Source: Crocinitomicaceae bacterium (GTDB lineage Bacteria > Bacteroidota > Bacteroidia > Flavobacteriales_D > Crocinitomicaceae). From it: a stretch of 64,000 nt of DNA. Positions 17,896-25,932 of this stretch are shown here, piece after piece; the stretch's first letter is position 1; each line of letters opens with the position of its first letter. The notes under the pieces are model-generated. The model had not been told where the DNA came from, searched no databases, and saw only the letters and a program-made list of their open reading frames with translations. The position numbers and the translations under genes are program-made. The stretch lies in contig JAQXBM010000035.1 in assembly GCA_029252405.1 (NCBI GenBank), forward strand, positions 1 to 64,000. The letters are read 5' to 3'.

Positions 17896-18119
17896 AGCCT
17901 GGGAAGTATCCGACAAACAAACGCTTATTCCGAAGAACTGCCGAACGTATCACACCTTAAAAGTGTAACTGAGGACTCGTAAGTTGATCCTGCCCCAATC
18001 GAACTAGATCAACCAATCCTTAATCAAAACGTAACATATTGAATAAGATAGGGAAAAGTCTATTCCTTAATTTTGTACAGTTGAATTCAGCTAACTATCG
18101 TTTCATCAAACAATACGTC

Positions 18120-19025
18120 ATGACTAAAACGACCATTGCATTTGCCTCAGCGCTCACGCTCGCATCCTGCGCAGATTCGAAAAGAGCAATCGATCTTCAG
18201 GGACACAGAGGTTGTCGAGGTATCTTTCCTGAAAACACGATCGAAGCGTTCATCGAAGCACTGGAAATTGGTGTTACCACACTTGAAATGGATGTCGTGA
18301 TCTCAAAAGACAAAGAAGTCGTGATTTCTCACGAACCTTTCTTTTCGCATGAAATATCGATGGATCCATCCGGAAAACTCATCACAGAAGAGGACGAAAA
18401 ATCGCACAATATCTATCAGCTCACCTACGATCAAATCAAGCAATACGATGTAGGTTTACGTCCTCATGCTCGGTTTCCTCAACAAGCGAAACTTCCTGCC
18501 GTAAAACCGTTGATGAAGGATGTCTTTGCTACAGCAGATAGCTTTGCTATTTTCCACGGGACAGATAAACCAAGGTTCAACGTTGAAATCAAACGGGAAC
18601 CCGCCCTCGACTCGGCATTTCATCCATCCGCGGAAGAATTTGTCCAACTCGTGCTGAATGAAGTGCAACACCTGCCATTTAGTAATCGCGTGTGCTTGCA
18701 ATCATTTGATCTGGAAACACTGCGTTTGATTCATCAAAAGGCGCCAGAAATTACGCTTGCCTTACTCATCGAAACCGAAAAAGACGTTGAACTGAATATC
18801 AAAACGCTCGGTTTTAAACCAGACGTCTACAGTCCGTATTTCGACCTCATCTCTGAGGAAACCATGGAGTATTGCAAAAAAAACAACATCCCCGTAATTC
18901 CTTGGACGGTTAATAAAGAAGCAGATTTATTGCGCATGCTTGAATTGGGTGTTGATGGAATTATTACGGATTACCCGAACGTGTTTAAGTTGATTATGGA
19001 GGAGCAAGAAATTGAGATTAAATAG
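18120..19025 (+). CDS. Glycerophosphodiester phosphodiesterase, lipoprotein
   Basis: 301 aa with ATG at 18120, chosen because it opens a lipoprotein signal (ALTLASC, lipobox LASC, Cys 17); a longer in-frame start exists at 18039 but adds an uncharacteristic leader. GDPD catalytic features are present: GHRGCRGIFPENTIEAF, metal ligands in EMDVVISKD, catalytic His in VISHEPFF, and the final ITDYPNVF. It hydrolyses glycerophosphodiesters to glycerol-3-phosphate and an alcohol, probably in the periplasm while anchored to a membrane, supplying phosphate or glycerol phosphate. No phosphate-related neighbour is visible. Confidence 0.92.
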   Translation: MTKTTIAFASALTLASCADSKRAIDLQGHRGCRGIFPENTIEAFIEALEIGVTTLEMDVVISKDKEVVISHEPFFSHEISMDPSGKLITEEDEKSHNIYQLTYDQIKQYDVGLRPHARFPQQAKLPAVKPLMKDVFATADSFAIFHGTDKPRFNVEIKREPALDSAFHPSAEEFVQLVLNEVQHLPFSNRVCLQSFDLETLRLIHQKAPEITLALLIETEKDVELNIKTLGFKPDVYSPYFDLISEETMEYCKKNNIPVIPWTVNKEADLLRMLELGVDGIITDYPNVFKLIMEEQEIEIK

Positions 19026-19121
19026 TCTGCTTCTCTATCTTGGACTTTACTTTTGCCGACCTTTTTACAAATTCCAACCTACTATTTATTGAAGGTGGTT
19101 GAAAACCCTTAACTTGCGTCT

Positions 19122-20924
19122 GTGAGTTCTACAACCAATAAATCCATCGCTGTACTGCCCTTCGTGAACATGAGTTCAAGCGAGGAAGCAGAGTACTTTT
19201 CCGATGGAATTACGGAAGAAATCATCAACGCACTTGCGAAGATTCAAGAACTCAGAGTCACATCTAGAACATCCTCATTTTCATTCAAAGGAACAAAAAG
19301 CACAATTTCCGAAATAGGAAAACAACTGAACGTTTCCATTATTTTAGAAGGAAGTGTGCGACTTTCGGGGACGTCAGCAAGAATCACGGCACAGTTAATC
19401 GAGGTTGAAAGTGATTTTCATTTTTGGTCAGAAACCTTCGATCGAGACCTTAAAAACGTGTTTGCCGTTCAGGATGAAATTAGTTTGATAATTGCCGATA
19501 AGCTGAGAGAGAATATCGGTCACTTTGAATTGAAAGATCACTTGGTTGATTCGTACAATGTGCCTTTTGAAATTTACAAAGAGTACTTGAAAGCTCGATT
19601 CTACTTGATGAAATTGGATTATTCCAACACGCTCAAAGCGATTTCCATATTTGAAGATGTTATAGCGAAATCTCCTGATTTTCCACTGCCTTATTTGGAT
19701 ATCAATCAAGCGTACACCTACATGGCGACCATGGGAATTATCCCAACCTTCGAGGGCTTTATGAAAGCTCAACCTTTCTTGGAGAAAGCGATCCAACTCG
19801 GAGAAAATCTTCCAGAAACACAGTTGAACCTTGCATGGATTAGTTGTTGGCAGCATTGGGATTTGAAACAAGCTTACGTGCACCTCAATAACGCGCTCAG
19901 TATGCGTCCGACCGATGAAATGTACATCACTATGGCCAATTTCTTAACCTTAGAGGGCAAGTTAGACGTCGCAATGAAGTACCTCGAAAAAGCACTGGAA
20001 ATAGCTCCATTTTCTTCCGTCAATGTGAGCTACAAAGGGTTTTTACTTTATATGATGGAACAATACGACAAGGCAATTCCTTACTACAAACGTAGTCTTG
20101 ACCTGCAAGCCGACTTGCCTTTCCCTGTTGTTGATCTTGGAGCCTGTTATTTGCTTTCTGGTCGTCAGGAAGAAGGTTTGGCTTATTTCAATGCGCTGCC
20201 CGAAGACGATTCTGGATTTCTCGCAAAACTTGGGGGAACCACGATCTCTCATGCCATGGTCGGAAATGAAATCGAAGCGAAAGAAGGAATTAGTCAACTC
20301 GAATCTTACCTCGAAACACCATCTGCAGGCAACGCAATGAATTTTTTGATTCTGTGCCATGTACAACTGAACAACCTAGAGACAGCGCTAGACTATCTCA
20401 AAAAAGCGATCGAAAGCCGATTCCCTTTGGTGCTATTGCTCACCACTGATCCGTTGGCGAAACCACTCCGCGATCGACCCGGTTTTCAGAAATTAATCTC
20501 GGGAATTCTTGGAGATTCATCAGAAGCTTCATCAACAGAAAGTGAACGGAAATACAAAAAGTCCTTGTTCACAAATGAAGAACTCCTTCGCTACAAGAAG
20601 CGTTTGAAGGACTTAATGGAGAACGATAAATTGTACCTTGATCCAGGACTCACACTGCGATCGCTTGCCGAATACATGAACCTGCCACCCAATCACATGT
20701 CGCAGTTGCTCAATGAAGGTTTTGATCAAAATTTCTCGTACTACATCAACACTTATCGTTTGGAAGATTTCAAACTCAAGCTAATGACGGGTGCCGCTCA
20801 CCAATTGACACTTCTCGCTCTAGCTTACGACAGCGGCTTCAACTCCAAAACCGTTTTCAACACTTTTTTCAAGAAGAAAATGGGTACCACTCCGAAGGCA
20901 TATTGGAACCAGCTGAACGCATAA
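19122..20924 (+). CDS. Fusion regulator: TolB-N/FlgO-like domain, TPR repeats, AraC HTH
   Basis: 600 aa, start GTG. Residues 8-110 (IAVLPFVNMSSSEEAEYFSD ... LEGSVRLSGTSARITAQL) form the TolB N-terminal-like domain often found with adenylate cyclases and TPR regulators. About 140-450 is a run of TPR-like helices, with AMKYLEKALEIAPFSSVNVS as a clear unit. The C-terminal ~110 residues are an AraC-type HTH (LRSLAEYMNLPPNHMSQLLN and SGFNSKTVFNTFFKKKMGTT). There is no signal peptide or membrane helix, so it acts in the cytoplasm, presumably sensing a protein or ligand through the TPR part. An MDR reductase gene follows 111 bases downstream and may be a target. Confidence 0.88.
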   Translation: MSSTTNKSIAVLPFVNMSSSEEAEYFSDGITEEIINALAKIQELRVTSRTSSFSFKGTKSTISEIGKQLNVSIILEGSVRLSGTSARITAQLIEVESDFHFWSETFDRDLKNVFAVQDEISLIIADKLRENIGHFELKDHLVDSYNVPFEIYKEYLKARFYLMKLDYSNTLKAISIFEDVIAKSPDFPLPYLDINQAYTYMATMGIIPTFEGFMKAQPFLEKAIQLGENLPETQLNLAWISCWQHWDLKQAYVHLNNALSMRPTDEMYITMANFLTLEGKLDVAMKYLEKALEIAPFSSVNVSYKGFLLYMMEQYDKAIPYYKRSLDLQADLPFPVVDLGACYLLSGRQEEGLAYFNALPEDDSGFLAKLGGTTISHAMVGNEIEAKEGISQLESYLETPSAGNAMNFLILCHVQLNNLETALDYLKKAIESRFPLVLLLTTDPLAKPLRDRPGFQKLISGILGDSSEASSTESERKYKKSLFTNEELLRYKKRLKDLMENDKLYLDPGLTLRSLAEYMNLPPNHMSQLLNEGFDQNFSYYINTYRLEDFKLKLMTGAAHQLTLLALAYDSGFNSKTVFNTFFKKKMGTTPKAYWNQLNA

Positions 20925-21035
20925 GTTCTGATTTACAATTTTGTTCCGATTTACAATCTGGAACGATTCAAGGATTTTGTTGCCCCACCTTTGTTTCAGA
21001 ATCTGAATTCAGATTCATAATTAAAACACACAGTT

Positions 21036-22007
21036 ATGAAAGCAGTTATCGCAAACAAATATGGAGGACCAGAAGTTCTTCGAGTTACAGAAGTAGCGAA
21101 GCCAACACCTAAATCAGATGAAGTTCTCATTAAAATCAATGCCACATCCATCACGGCAGCCAGTACATTTATGCGCTTGGGCACGCCTTACTTTGGACGT
21201 CTGTTCATTGGGTTGACCAAACCAAAAATAAAAACACCTGGAACCGATCTTTCGGGAACAGTTGAGGCAATCGGATCAAAGGTTACCAACTTCAAAGTGG
21301 GCGATCAAGTAATGGCGGAAACAGGACTAGAATGTGGAGCCTACGCCGAATACATCTGTCTACCCTTTCACGCCTTGATGGTTCATCAACCTGAGGACAT
21401 TAGCTCAGAAGAAGCCACTGGAATTATCGATGGAGCTTGCACGGCATTAGCCTTCTTCACGGATCAAGTTCAACTGAAACCAGGGCAAAAGGTATTGATC
21501 AATGGCGCTTCAGGTAGCATTGGAACAGCAGCTGTTCAACTTGCCAAGAATTTTGGGGCAGAGGTTACTGGAGTTTGCAGCACAAAAAACAAAGCGCTCG
21601 TTAAAGATTTGGGAGCAGACAAAGTGTTGGATTACACCAAAAATGAACTCGAACAAAGCTCTGAGAAATTCGATGTCATTTTCGATACTGTTGGGAAAAT
21701 GTCCTACAGCGACTCAAAGAAACATTTGGTTAAAAAAGGTGTTTTCATGACGCCAACATTGACCTTCGGTATCTTACTCCAACTGCTTTTGGTTTCACCA
21801 TTCTCGAAAAAGAAATTGAAATTCGCCGCAACTGGAATACGCAAGGAAGAAATGAGAATGCGGGATTTAATCAAAGTGAGAGATTTGCTAGCATCGAAGA
21901 AATTAACCACCGTAATTGATCGAGTGTACTCGCTTGAACAAATTCAGGATGCGCACGCTTACGTTGATACTGGAAGAAAAAGAGGAAATGTAATCGTGAG
22001 GTGTTAA
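21036..22007 (+). CDS. Zinc-independent medium-chain dehydrogenase/reductase (quinone-reductase-like)
   Basis: 323 aa. The GroES-like N-terminal domain (MKAVIANKYGGPEVL ... PGTDLSGTVEAIGSKV) lacks the catalytic zinc Cys/His set. The Rossmann domain has KVLINGASGSIGTAAVQLA, the NADPH-type glycine loop, and the protein ends in GRKRGNVIVRC as quinone oxidoreductase/zeta-crystallin-like enzymes do. It should reduce quinones or enones with NAD(P)H in the cytoplasm. It lies directly after the TolB-N/TPR/AraC regulator. Its stop overlaps the end of the opposite LRR gene by four bases. Substrate is unknown. Confidence 0.92.
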   Translation: MKAVIANKYGGPEVLRVTEVAKPTPKSDEVLIKINATSITAASTFMRLGTPYFGRLFIGLTKPKIKTPGTDLSGTVEAIGSKVTNFKVGDQVMAETGLECGAYAEYICLPFHALMVHQPEDISSEEATGIIDGACTALAFFTDQVQLKPGQKVLINGASGSIGTAAVQLAKNFGAEVTGVCSTKNKALVKDLGADKVLDYTKNELEQSSEKFDVIFDTVGKMSYSDSKKHLVKKGVFMTPTLTFGILLQLLLVSPFSKKKLKFAATGIRKEEMRMRDLIKVRDLLASKKLTTVIDRVYSLEQIQDAHAYVDTGRKRGNVIVRC

Positions 22008-22963
22008 TCGAAACGCACCTCATCGGCGAAGTAACTTTGAATCTCTTGCTTTTCCGAATCCGAGAAGTCGTTTTTGTAGAACAAAATATGTTGAAGATTC
22101 GCCCATGAACTCAAGAAAACAGATAGGTGGGTTATCTTGTTGGCGTACAATCCAAAGTTTTTGAGGGTTGTTAATTTCTTCATTGATTCTGGGAGCTCAG
22201 TAATTTGATTATGAAAAATACTCAAGGTGATTAACTTACTGAGTTCTCCGATGCTTTCCGGCAAGCTCGTCAGCTGATTATTATCCAAATGAAGTATTCT
22301 CAAATTATGTAAATTCCCAATCGATTTTGGCACGCTTGATAGAGCATTGTCATGAAGACTAAGGGCATCCAGAGAAGCTAAATCGCCAATAGATTCCGGT
22401 ATGCTTGAAAGCGTGTTCTCATTCAGACCGAGGGTGTAAAGAGATTCCAAATCACCAATTGAGTTTGGTAACACGGTGAGTTTATTGTACTCCACTTTGA
22501 GCACTGTTAATTTCTTTAATTTCCCAATCGCTTCTGGTAGGGTTTCCAAAAAATTGGAGCCCAAATAAATGTGTTTGAGGTTCCTCATTTCACCAATTGC
22601 GGGCGTTAACTCTTCAATTTCATTCCCTTCCAGGTATAGACGTTCTAATCTCTGCAATTTCCCAATAGCTTCAGGAATCGACACAATCTTATTGCCCATC
22701 AGTACAAATTGTCTGAGGTAAGTGAGATCACCAATGAAATCTGGTAAAACGCCAATTTTGTTATTGCTAAGATCCAGTATTTGGAGTCGTGGCAATAGGA
22801 GAACTTCTTCCGGTACTTCTTCTAAATCCTGAAAGCTTAAATCCAACTCAACCACTGATTCTGGATCTTCCAGTGCCGCTTCAATAGAGGTAAATTTACC
22901 GTACAATTGAGAATGACCACTGAAGGCGGTGAACAAGATGAGTAGCGACAGTAAAAGCTTCAT
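22004..22963 (-). CDS. Secreted leucine-rich-repeat protein
   Basis: 319 aa. The start at 22963 gives a clear signal peptide (MKLLLSLLILFTAFSGHSQ); a longer frame to 23032 adds 23 non-signal residues. About eleven 23-residue LRRs of the bacterial type follow, with the pattern LPxxIGxLxxLxxLxLxxN (for example LPESIGELSKLITLSIFHNQ). The C-terminal cap is short and there is no T9SS sorting domain, so the protein probably stays in the periplasm or on the outer membrane. Protein binding is expected; the partner is unknown. It ends tail-to-tail with the reductase gene. Confidence 0.88.
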   Translation of the reverse strand: MKLLLSLLILFTAFSGHSQLYGKFTSIEAALEDPESVVELDLSFQDLEEVPEEVLLLPRLQILDLSNNKIGVLPDFIGDLTYLRQFVLMGNKIVSIPEAIGKLQRLERLYLEGNEIEELTPAIGEMRNLKHIYLGSNFLETLPEAIGKLKKLTVLKVEYNKLTVLPNSIGDLESLYTLGLNENTLSSIPESIGDLASLDALSLHDNALSSVPKSIGNLHNLRILHLDNNQLTSLPESIGELSKLITLSIFHNQITELPESMKKLTTLKNFGLYANKITHLSVFLSSWANLQHILFYKNDFSDSEKQEIQSYFADEVRFD

Positions 22964-23019
22964 ACTGGAAAGATATATATTTACCCTTGAAATGTTAATC
23001 AATCGCGGAGATAAAATTG

Positions 23020-23295
23020 ATGAGTAGTACAAAACCCAATATGCGCATTAAATGGACACATGTTCTGCTCGTTTTTTTGATCGGAGTTGCACTGCCCGCG
23101 CTTTTCATTTATCTCGCCGCTCAAGGCATTGATTCGGGTTATTTTGGCGGTAAGCCGGGGTATGTTTCGGGGGATGGAGTCCTTATTTGGCTAGTCGAAC
23201 GGTTGCACGTTGTAATTATCACTGGCTTTTTCGGATTCTTCGCGTTTTTGATCATTTTGGTGCTCAAGGTTCATCAATTGTTTTGGGATAAATAG
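23020..23295 (+). CDS. Small two-helix membrane protein
   Basis: 91 aa with ATG at 23020 (a TTG lies one codon upstream). Two hydrophobic helices at about 10-32 and 58-82 flank a loop containing GYFGGKPGYVSGDGVLIW. No family recognised. It is divergent from the LRR gene, and the two starts are separated by about 56 bases, so they share a promoter region. The coding call rests on helix pattern and codon usage. Confidence 0.65.
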   Translation: MSSTKPNMRIKWTHVLLVFLIGVALPALFIYLAAQGIDSGYFGGKPGYVSGDGVLIWLVERLHVVIITGFFGFFAFLIILVLKVHQLFWDK

Positions 23296-23350
23296 AAAGG
23301 CATTGATACATTCTTGATAATTCGTATTTTGATCGAAAGAAACCTCAACT

Positions 23351-23761
23351 ATGAAAGCACTTTTCCTTACTTCCATTTTAGCTTGCCTCTACCTTTTAGC
23401 CGGCTGCGCTATTCAAAAAGAAATCAAAGAACCTGAAAATGCGTACACCGTGCTTTCAGAAGAAAAATTCAAAGAAATAGAAGCGAAAGTTCACCTTCAG
23501 GAAGACTGGAATCCGATTCGAGTTGAAGGCTACTCGAAAGCTGAGTTAGTGGCTTTTTACATTCAAAGTTACTCCGATGAAACCGTTTCAACATGGGTTG
23601 ATTTCGCTTACAAAAAAATGAATCGCTTTACTGAATCGAAGCCGACAGCTGAACAAAATGCCGAATTCAAAAAACTCATGATCCTTGAACGAACGAAAGA
23701 AAACATGCATAAATTCATGATGCTGATGACGACTGAACAGATTGAAACCGTCGGTTATTAA
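23351..23761 (+). CDS. Small lipoprotein, 136 aa
   Basis: A lipoprotein signal peptide with lipobox LAGC (MKALFLTSILACLYLLAGC; Cys 19) starts the protein. The mature part is short, charged and helical (EEKFKEIEAKVHLQEDWN ... KLMILERTKENMHKFMMLMT). No family recognised. It ends ten bases before the ATG of the next gene, so the two are probably cotranscribed. Confidence 0.75.
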   Translation: MKALFLTSILACLYLLAGCAIQKEIKEPENAYTVLSEEKFKEIEAKVHLQEDWNPIRVEGYSKAELVAFYIQSYSDETVSTWVDFAYKKMNRFTESKPTAEQNAEFKKLMILERTKENMHKFMMLMTTEQIETVGY

Positions 23762-23771
23762 TTCTGATTCA

Positions 23772-24149
23772 ATGAGCCACAAACTTGAAGACGGTTTACG
23801 GTTTGAAAATGAGGACGAAAGAGTCATTTTCAATCATTACTCTTTTTGTGAGATAGTCAAGCACATTATGGTCGAATACGGTCGAGTAACGTACCATTGG
23901 GCGGATGCAAAATTCAAAGACTCGTTTCTGTTTGATCCAGTGGGTTCAGAGGATGATGTGAGTTTACTTTCTCATGAATTGGAGTTTCACTGGGCCATGC
24001 TTTTGGTACATGGTGAAATGTACTGGACGAAAGGAATTCCAAGTGATTTCAATGACTTCAAAGAGGAATACCTTAATTGGGAAAGGGCTATTCGAAAGAG
24101 ATTCAAGTTGAAGAAGTCTTTTGAATATTTCGACTTAAATACCGAGTAA
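23772..24149 (+). CDS. Hypothetical acidic cytoplasmic protein, 125 aa
   Basis: Start taken as ATG 23772 (MSHKLEDGLRFENEDERVIF); an earlier TTG at 23742 would overlap the lipoprotein gene. No signal peptide or membrane helix. The sequence is rich in aromatic and acidic residues (EFHWAMLLVHGEMYWTKGIP). Not recognised. It follows the lipoprotein gene and is closed by a strong bidirectional terminator at 24161. Confidence 0.72.
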   Translation: MSHKLEDGLRFENEDERVIFNHYSFCEIVKHIMVEYGRVTYHWADAKFKDSFLFDPVGSEDDVSLLSHELEFHWAMLLVHGEMYWTKGIPSDFNDFKEEYLNWERAIRKRFKLKKSFEYFDLNTE

Positions 24150-24160
24150 TCTCAAATAAA

Positions 24161-24188
24161 AAAGCCTCACGCGATGTGAGGCTTTTTT
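24161..24188. terminator. Bidirectional terminator
   Basis: Perfect stem AAAGCCTCAC (24161-24170) / GTGAGGCTTT (24176-24185) with loop GCGAT. A-run before and T-run after make it work in both directions; it ends the + strand pair and the - strand sigma-linked pair. Confidence 0.92.
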
Positions 24189-24200
24189 TGTTCCTGCAAT

Positions 24201-24419
24201 CTACTTATCCGCAGACTCTTTTTTTCTTTTGACCTGATACGTCGTTTTTTGCTTGTGATGATCTTGAAACTTCTCATGACCATCTGCCGATCGCATTGCG
24301 TGGCAATTTCCCATTTTTGCTTTTTTGTGATGCATCATTTTTACTTTGACTGCAAACAAAGACCCGGCCGTTAAAATTGCCACCACGCTAACGATTACTT
24401 TTGTTCTTGTGTTTTTCAT
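24201..24419 (-). CDS. Tiny His/Met-rich exported or anchored protein
   Basis: 72 aa. One N-terminal hydrophobic helix (about 7-24) followed by a very basic tail with many potential metal ligands: KMMHHKKAKMGNCHAM, DGHEKF, QDHHKQK. It may be a signal-anchored or cleaved periplasmic peptide. It lies two bases after the 90-aa membrane protein gene, in the unit downstream of an ECF sigma gene. No known family. Metal binding is inferred only from composition. Confidence 0.65.
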   Translation of the reverse strand: MKNTRTKVIVSVVAILTAGSLFAVKVKMMHHKKAKMGNCHAMRSADGHEKFQDHHKQKTTYQVKRKKESADK

Positions 24420-24421
24420 AA

Positions 24422-24694
24422 CTATGCGTTTTTCATGTTATAGTTTGAATGACATCCGTGGTTCCCTTCAAAATTCTCTTTGAAGTTTTTGAACTCTTCA
24501 TCGTCCATTCCTCTGACTTTGTCCACAAAAGCCATTCGCTTTTCCTTCCATTGCTTTCTTCTCCATTTGCCTCTTCCCGACAACCTAAAAATTGCCCCAA
24601 CGATTAGCAGAATTATTACGAGTCTTGTCGCAACTACAACTAGTAGGCCGACCAACAACCCGATTAAAATGCTTTTAAAAACTGAAATTTTCAT
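24422..24694 (-). CDS. Small membrane protein of the ECF sigma cluster
   Basis: 90 aa. A long hydrophobic segment (about 8-38) precedes a basic patch (GRGKWRRKQWKEKR) and an acidic helix (RGMDDEEFKNFKENFEGNHG) with a CH pair. The order hydrophobic helix, Arg/Lys stretch, M(D)xEExxxFK helix is repeated in the 104-aa protein at 24860, so the two are likely paralogues. Function unknown; a role in controlling the sigma factor or responding to the same stress is plausible from context. Confidence 0.7.
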   Translation of the reverse strand: MKISVFKSILIGLLVGLLVVVATRLVIILLIVGAIFRLSGRGKWRRKQWKEKRMAFVDKVRGMDDEEFKNFKENFEGNHGCHSNYNMKNA

Positions 24695-24810
24695 CTTTAT
24701 ATTTTTTAGTTAAAATGTGTATTACATTTATGAAGACGGCCGACTTCAACTTTTACTTTAAAAGATTTGAACTTTTTTTAAATCCTGAATCTCGGTGGGG
24801 TTTAGAAACG

Positions 24811-24844
24811 AAAAAAGCCCAACAACACGCAGGTCATTGGGCTT
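24811..24844 (-). terminator. Terminator after the sigma-104aa pair
   Basis: On the - strand AAGCCCAA pairs with TTGGGCTT around a 14-base loop (24816-24844) and is followed by TTTTTT (24811-24816). It closes the two-gene unit sigma factor/104-aa protein; the 90-aa and 72-aa genes must then depend on readthrough or their own promoter near 24700-24780. Confidence 0.75.
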
Positions 24845-24859
24845 CATCAGGATGAATTT

Positions 24860-25174
24860 TCAGTCCGTTTTACAACGCTTTTTCCACTCCTCTTTAAATC
24901 TTGACTTCTCTTCCGCATCCATTTCCATGAATCGTTGCTTCATTTTTTCTCGCTTTCGATTTCTACCTCGTGGTCCGCGACCAGGTCCGAATCCACCAAA
25001 AAGGATTTTACTTAAAACGAAAATCCCCATTGCTTGCCAATAGTTTATGGTATTTACTCCTGTTACGTCCGGAAGTATCGAATTCCAAAGGAACATCACC
25101 ACTGCAGGCAGCGCAAATATGAGTGCAATTATTACTAGAATGAATGCCGGTTTCTTTTTTCTGAAATTATTCAT
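24860..25174 (-). CDS. Small membrane protein directly downstream of ECF sigma factor
   Basis: 104 aa, ATG at 25174 (a TTG at 25183 is less likely). Two hydrophobic helices (about 8-28 and 42-62) are followed by GFGPGRGPRGRNRKREKMKQ and an acidic-basic helix (RFMEMDAEEKSRFKEEWKKR). It begins 20 bases after the sigma gene, so is cotranscribed. This position is where Bacteroidota ECF clusters often carry a membrane anti-sigma factor, but no zinc-binding or RskA-like motif is visible. Paralogous to the 90-aa protein. Possible novel regulator or sigma target. Confidence 0.72.
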   Translation of the reverse strand: MNNFRKKKPAFILVIIALIFALPAVVMFLWNSILPDVTGVNTINYWQAMGIFVLSKILFGGFGPGRGPRGRNRKREKMKQRFMEMDAEEKSRFKEEWKKRCKTD

Positions 25175-25194
25175 CTTCTCCAATTTTATTTCAT

Positions 25195-25785
25195 TTAATC
25201 ATTTAGTTCTTCGTAGAGGTACTTGAGCCTTTCGCGCAAAAATTTCACAGCGTAGCCTTTTCGACTGATCACTGTTTTAATGCTGATTTCCAACTTATCG
25301 GCGATTCCTTGCAAGGTTTGATCCTCTAACTCATTCCAAACAAACACTTCTCGTTGTTTCTCCGGAAGTTCATCCAATGCCTTTTCGAACTCATCCCAAA
25401 ACAACTCTTTGAACACCTCCAACTCAGGGTTATTGCTAGTATCCATGAGTAAGACCTCCTTCAAAGAAAAATTTCTGTCGTCATCGGATTCTGTATATTC
25501 TTCAAGGGAATCGGGTTTCTTCTTTCTATAGAAATCGGTGATCTTATTTCGAGAAACTCGATGCAGCCAACCGCTCATATTTTCAATCTCCTCTAGATTG
25601 GTTAAACGGCTCAATTGAAACCACACTTCTTGCAGAATGTCTTGGGCTTCATCACGATTACTCACCTTTGACTTTATGAAACCACCAATTTGAGAACCAT
25701 ACTTTTTGATGGCTTTCGCGATTGAATTTTCATTTTCAGATTTGTTGAGTTTATCAGCCATTTCTATCGACAATGTTGTCTCCAT
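25195..25785 (-). CDS. ECF-type RNA polymerase sigma factor
   Basis: 196 aa from ATG 25785; a later ATG at 25761 is also possible. Region 2 (about 20-90) includes DEAQDILQEVWFQLSRLTNL and LHRVSRNKITDFYRKKK; region 4 (about 130-185) has LPEKQREVFVWNELEDQTLQ and the HTH IADKLEISIKTVISRKGYA. Region 3 is absent, as in extracytoplasmic-function sigma factors. It directs RNA polymerase to a stress or envelope regulon. No classical FecR or zinc-finger anti-sigma gene follows; instead small membrane proteins do. Confidence 0.93.
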   Translation of the reverse strand: METTLSIEMADKLNKSENENSIAKAIKKYGSQIGGFIKSKVSNRDEAQDILQEVWFQLSRLTNLEEIENMSGWLHRVSRNKITDFYRKKKPDSLEEYTESDDDRNFSLKEVLLMDTSNNPELEVFKELFWDEFEKALDELPEKQREVFVWNELEDQTLQGIADKLEISIKTVISRKGYAVKFLRERLKYLYEELND

Positions 25786-25932
25786 ACTATTGAAGACGAA
25801 CAGCACTTCGTTTTACTCTAAATTTAATGACAAAAGTCTTTCGGCAAAAAGAAGTCGGATTCAAGGTGGAATCCGACAACTACTTCAAACAGTTATTCTG
25901 TTTTTACCAAGATGTGTTCACCGCTTGATGCG

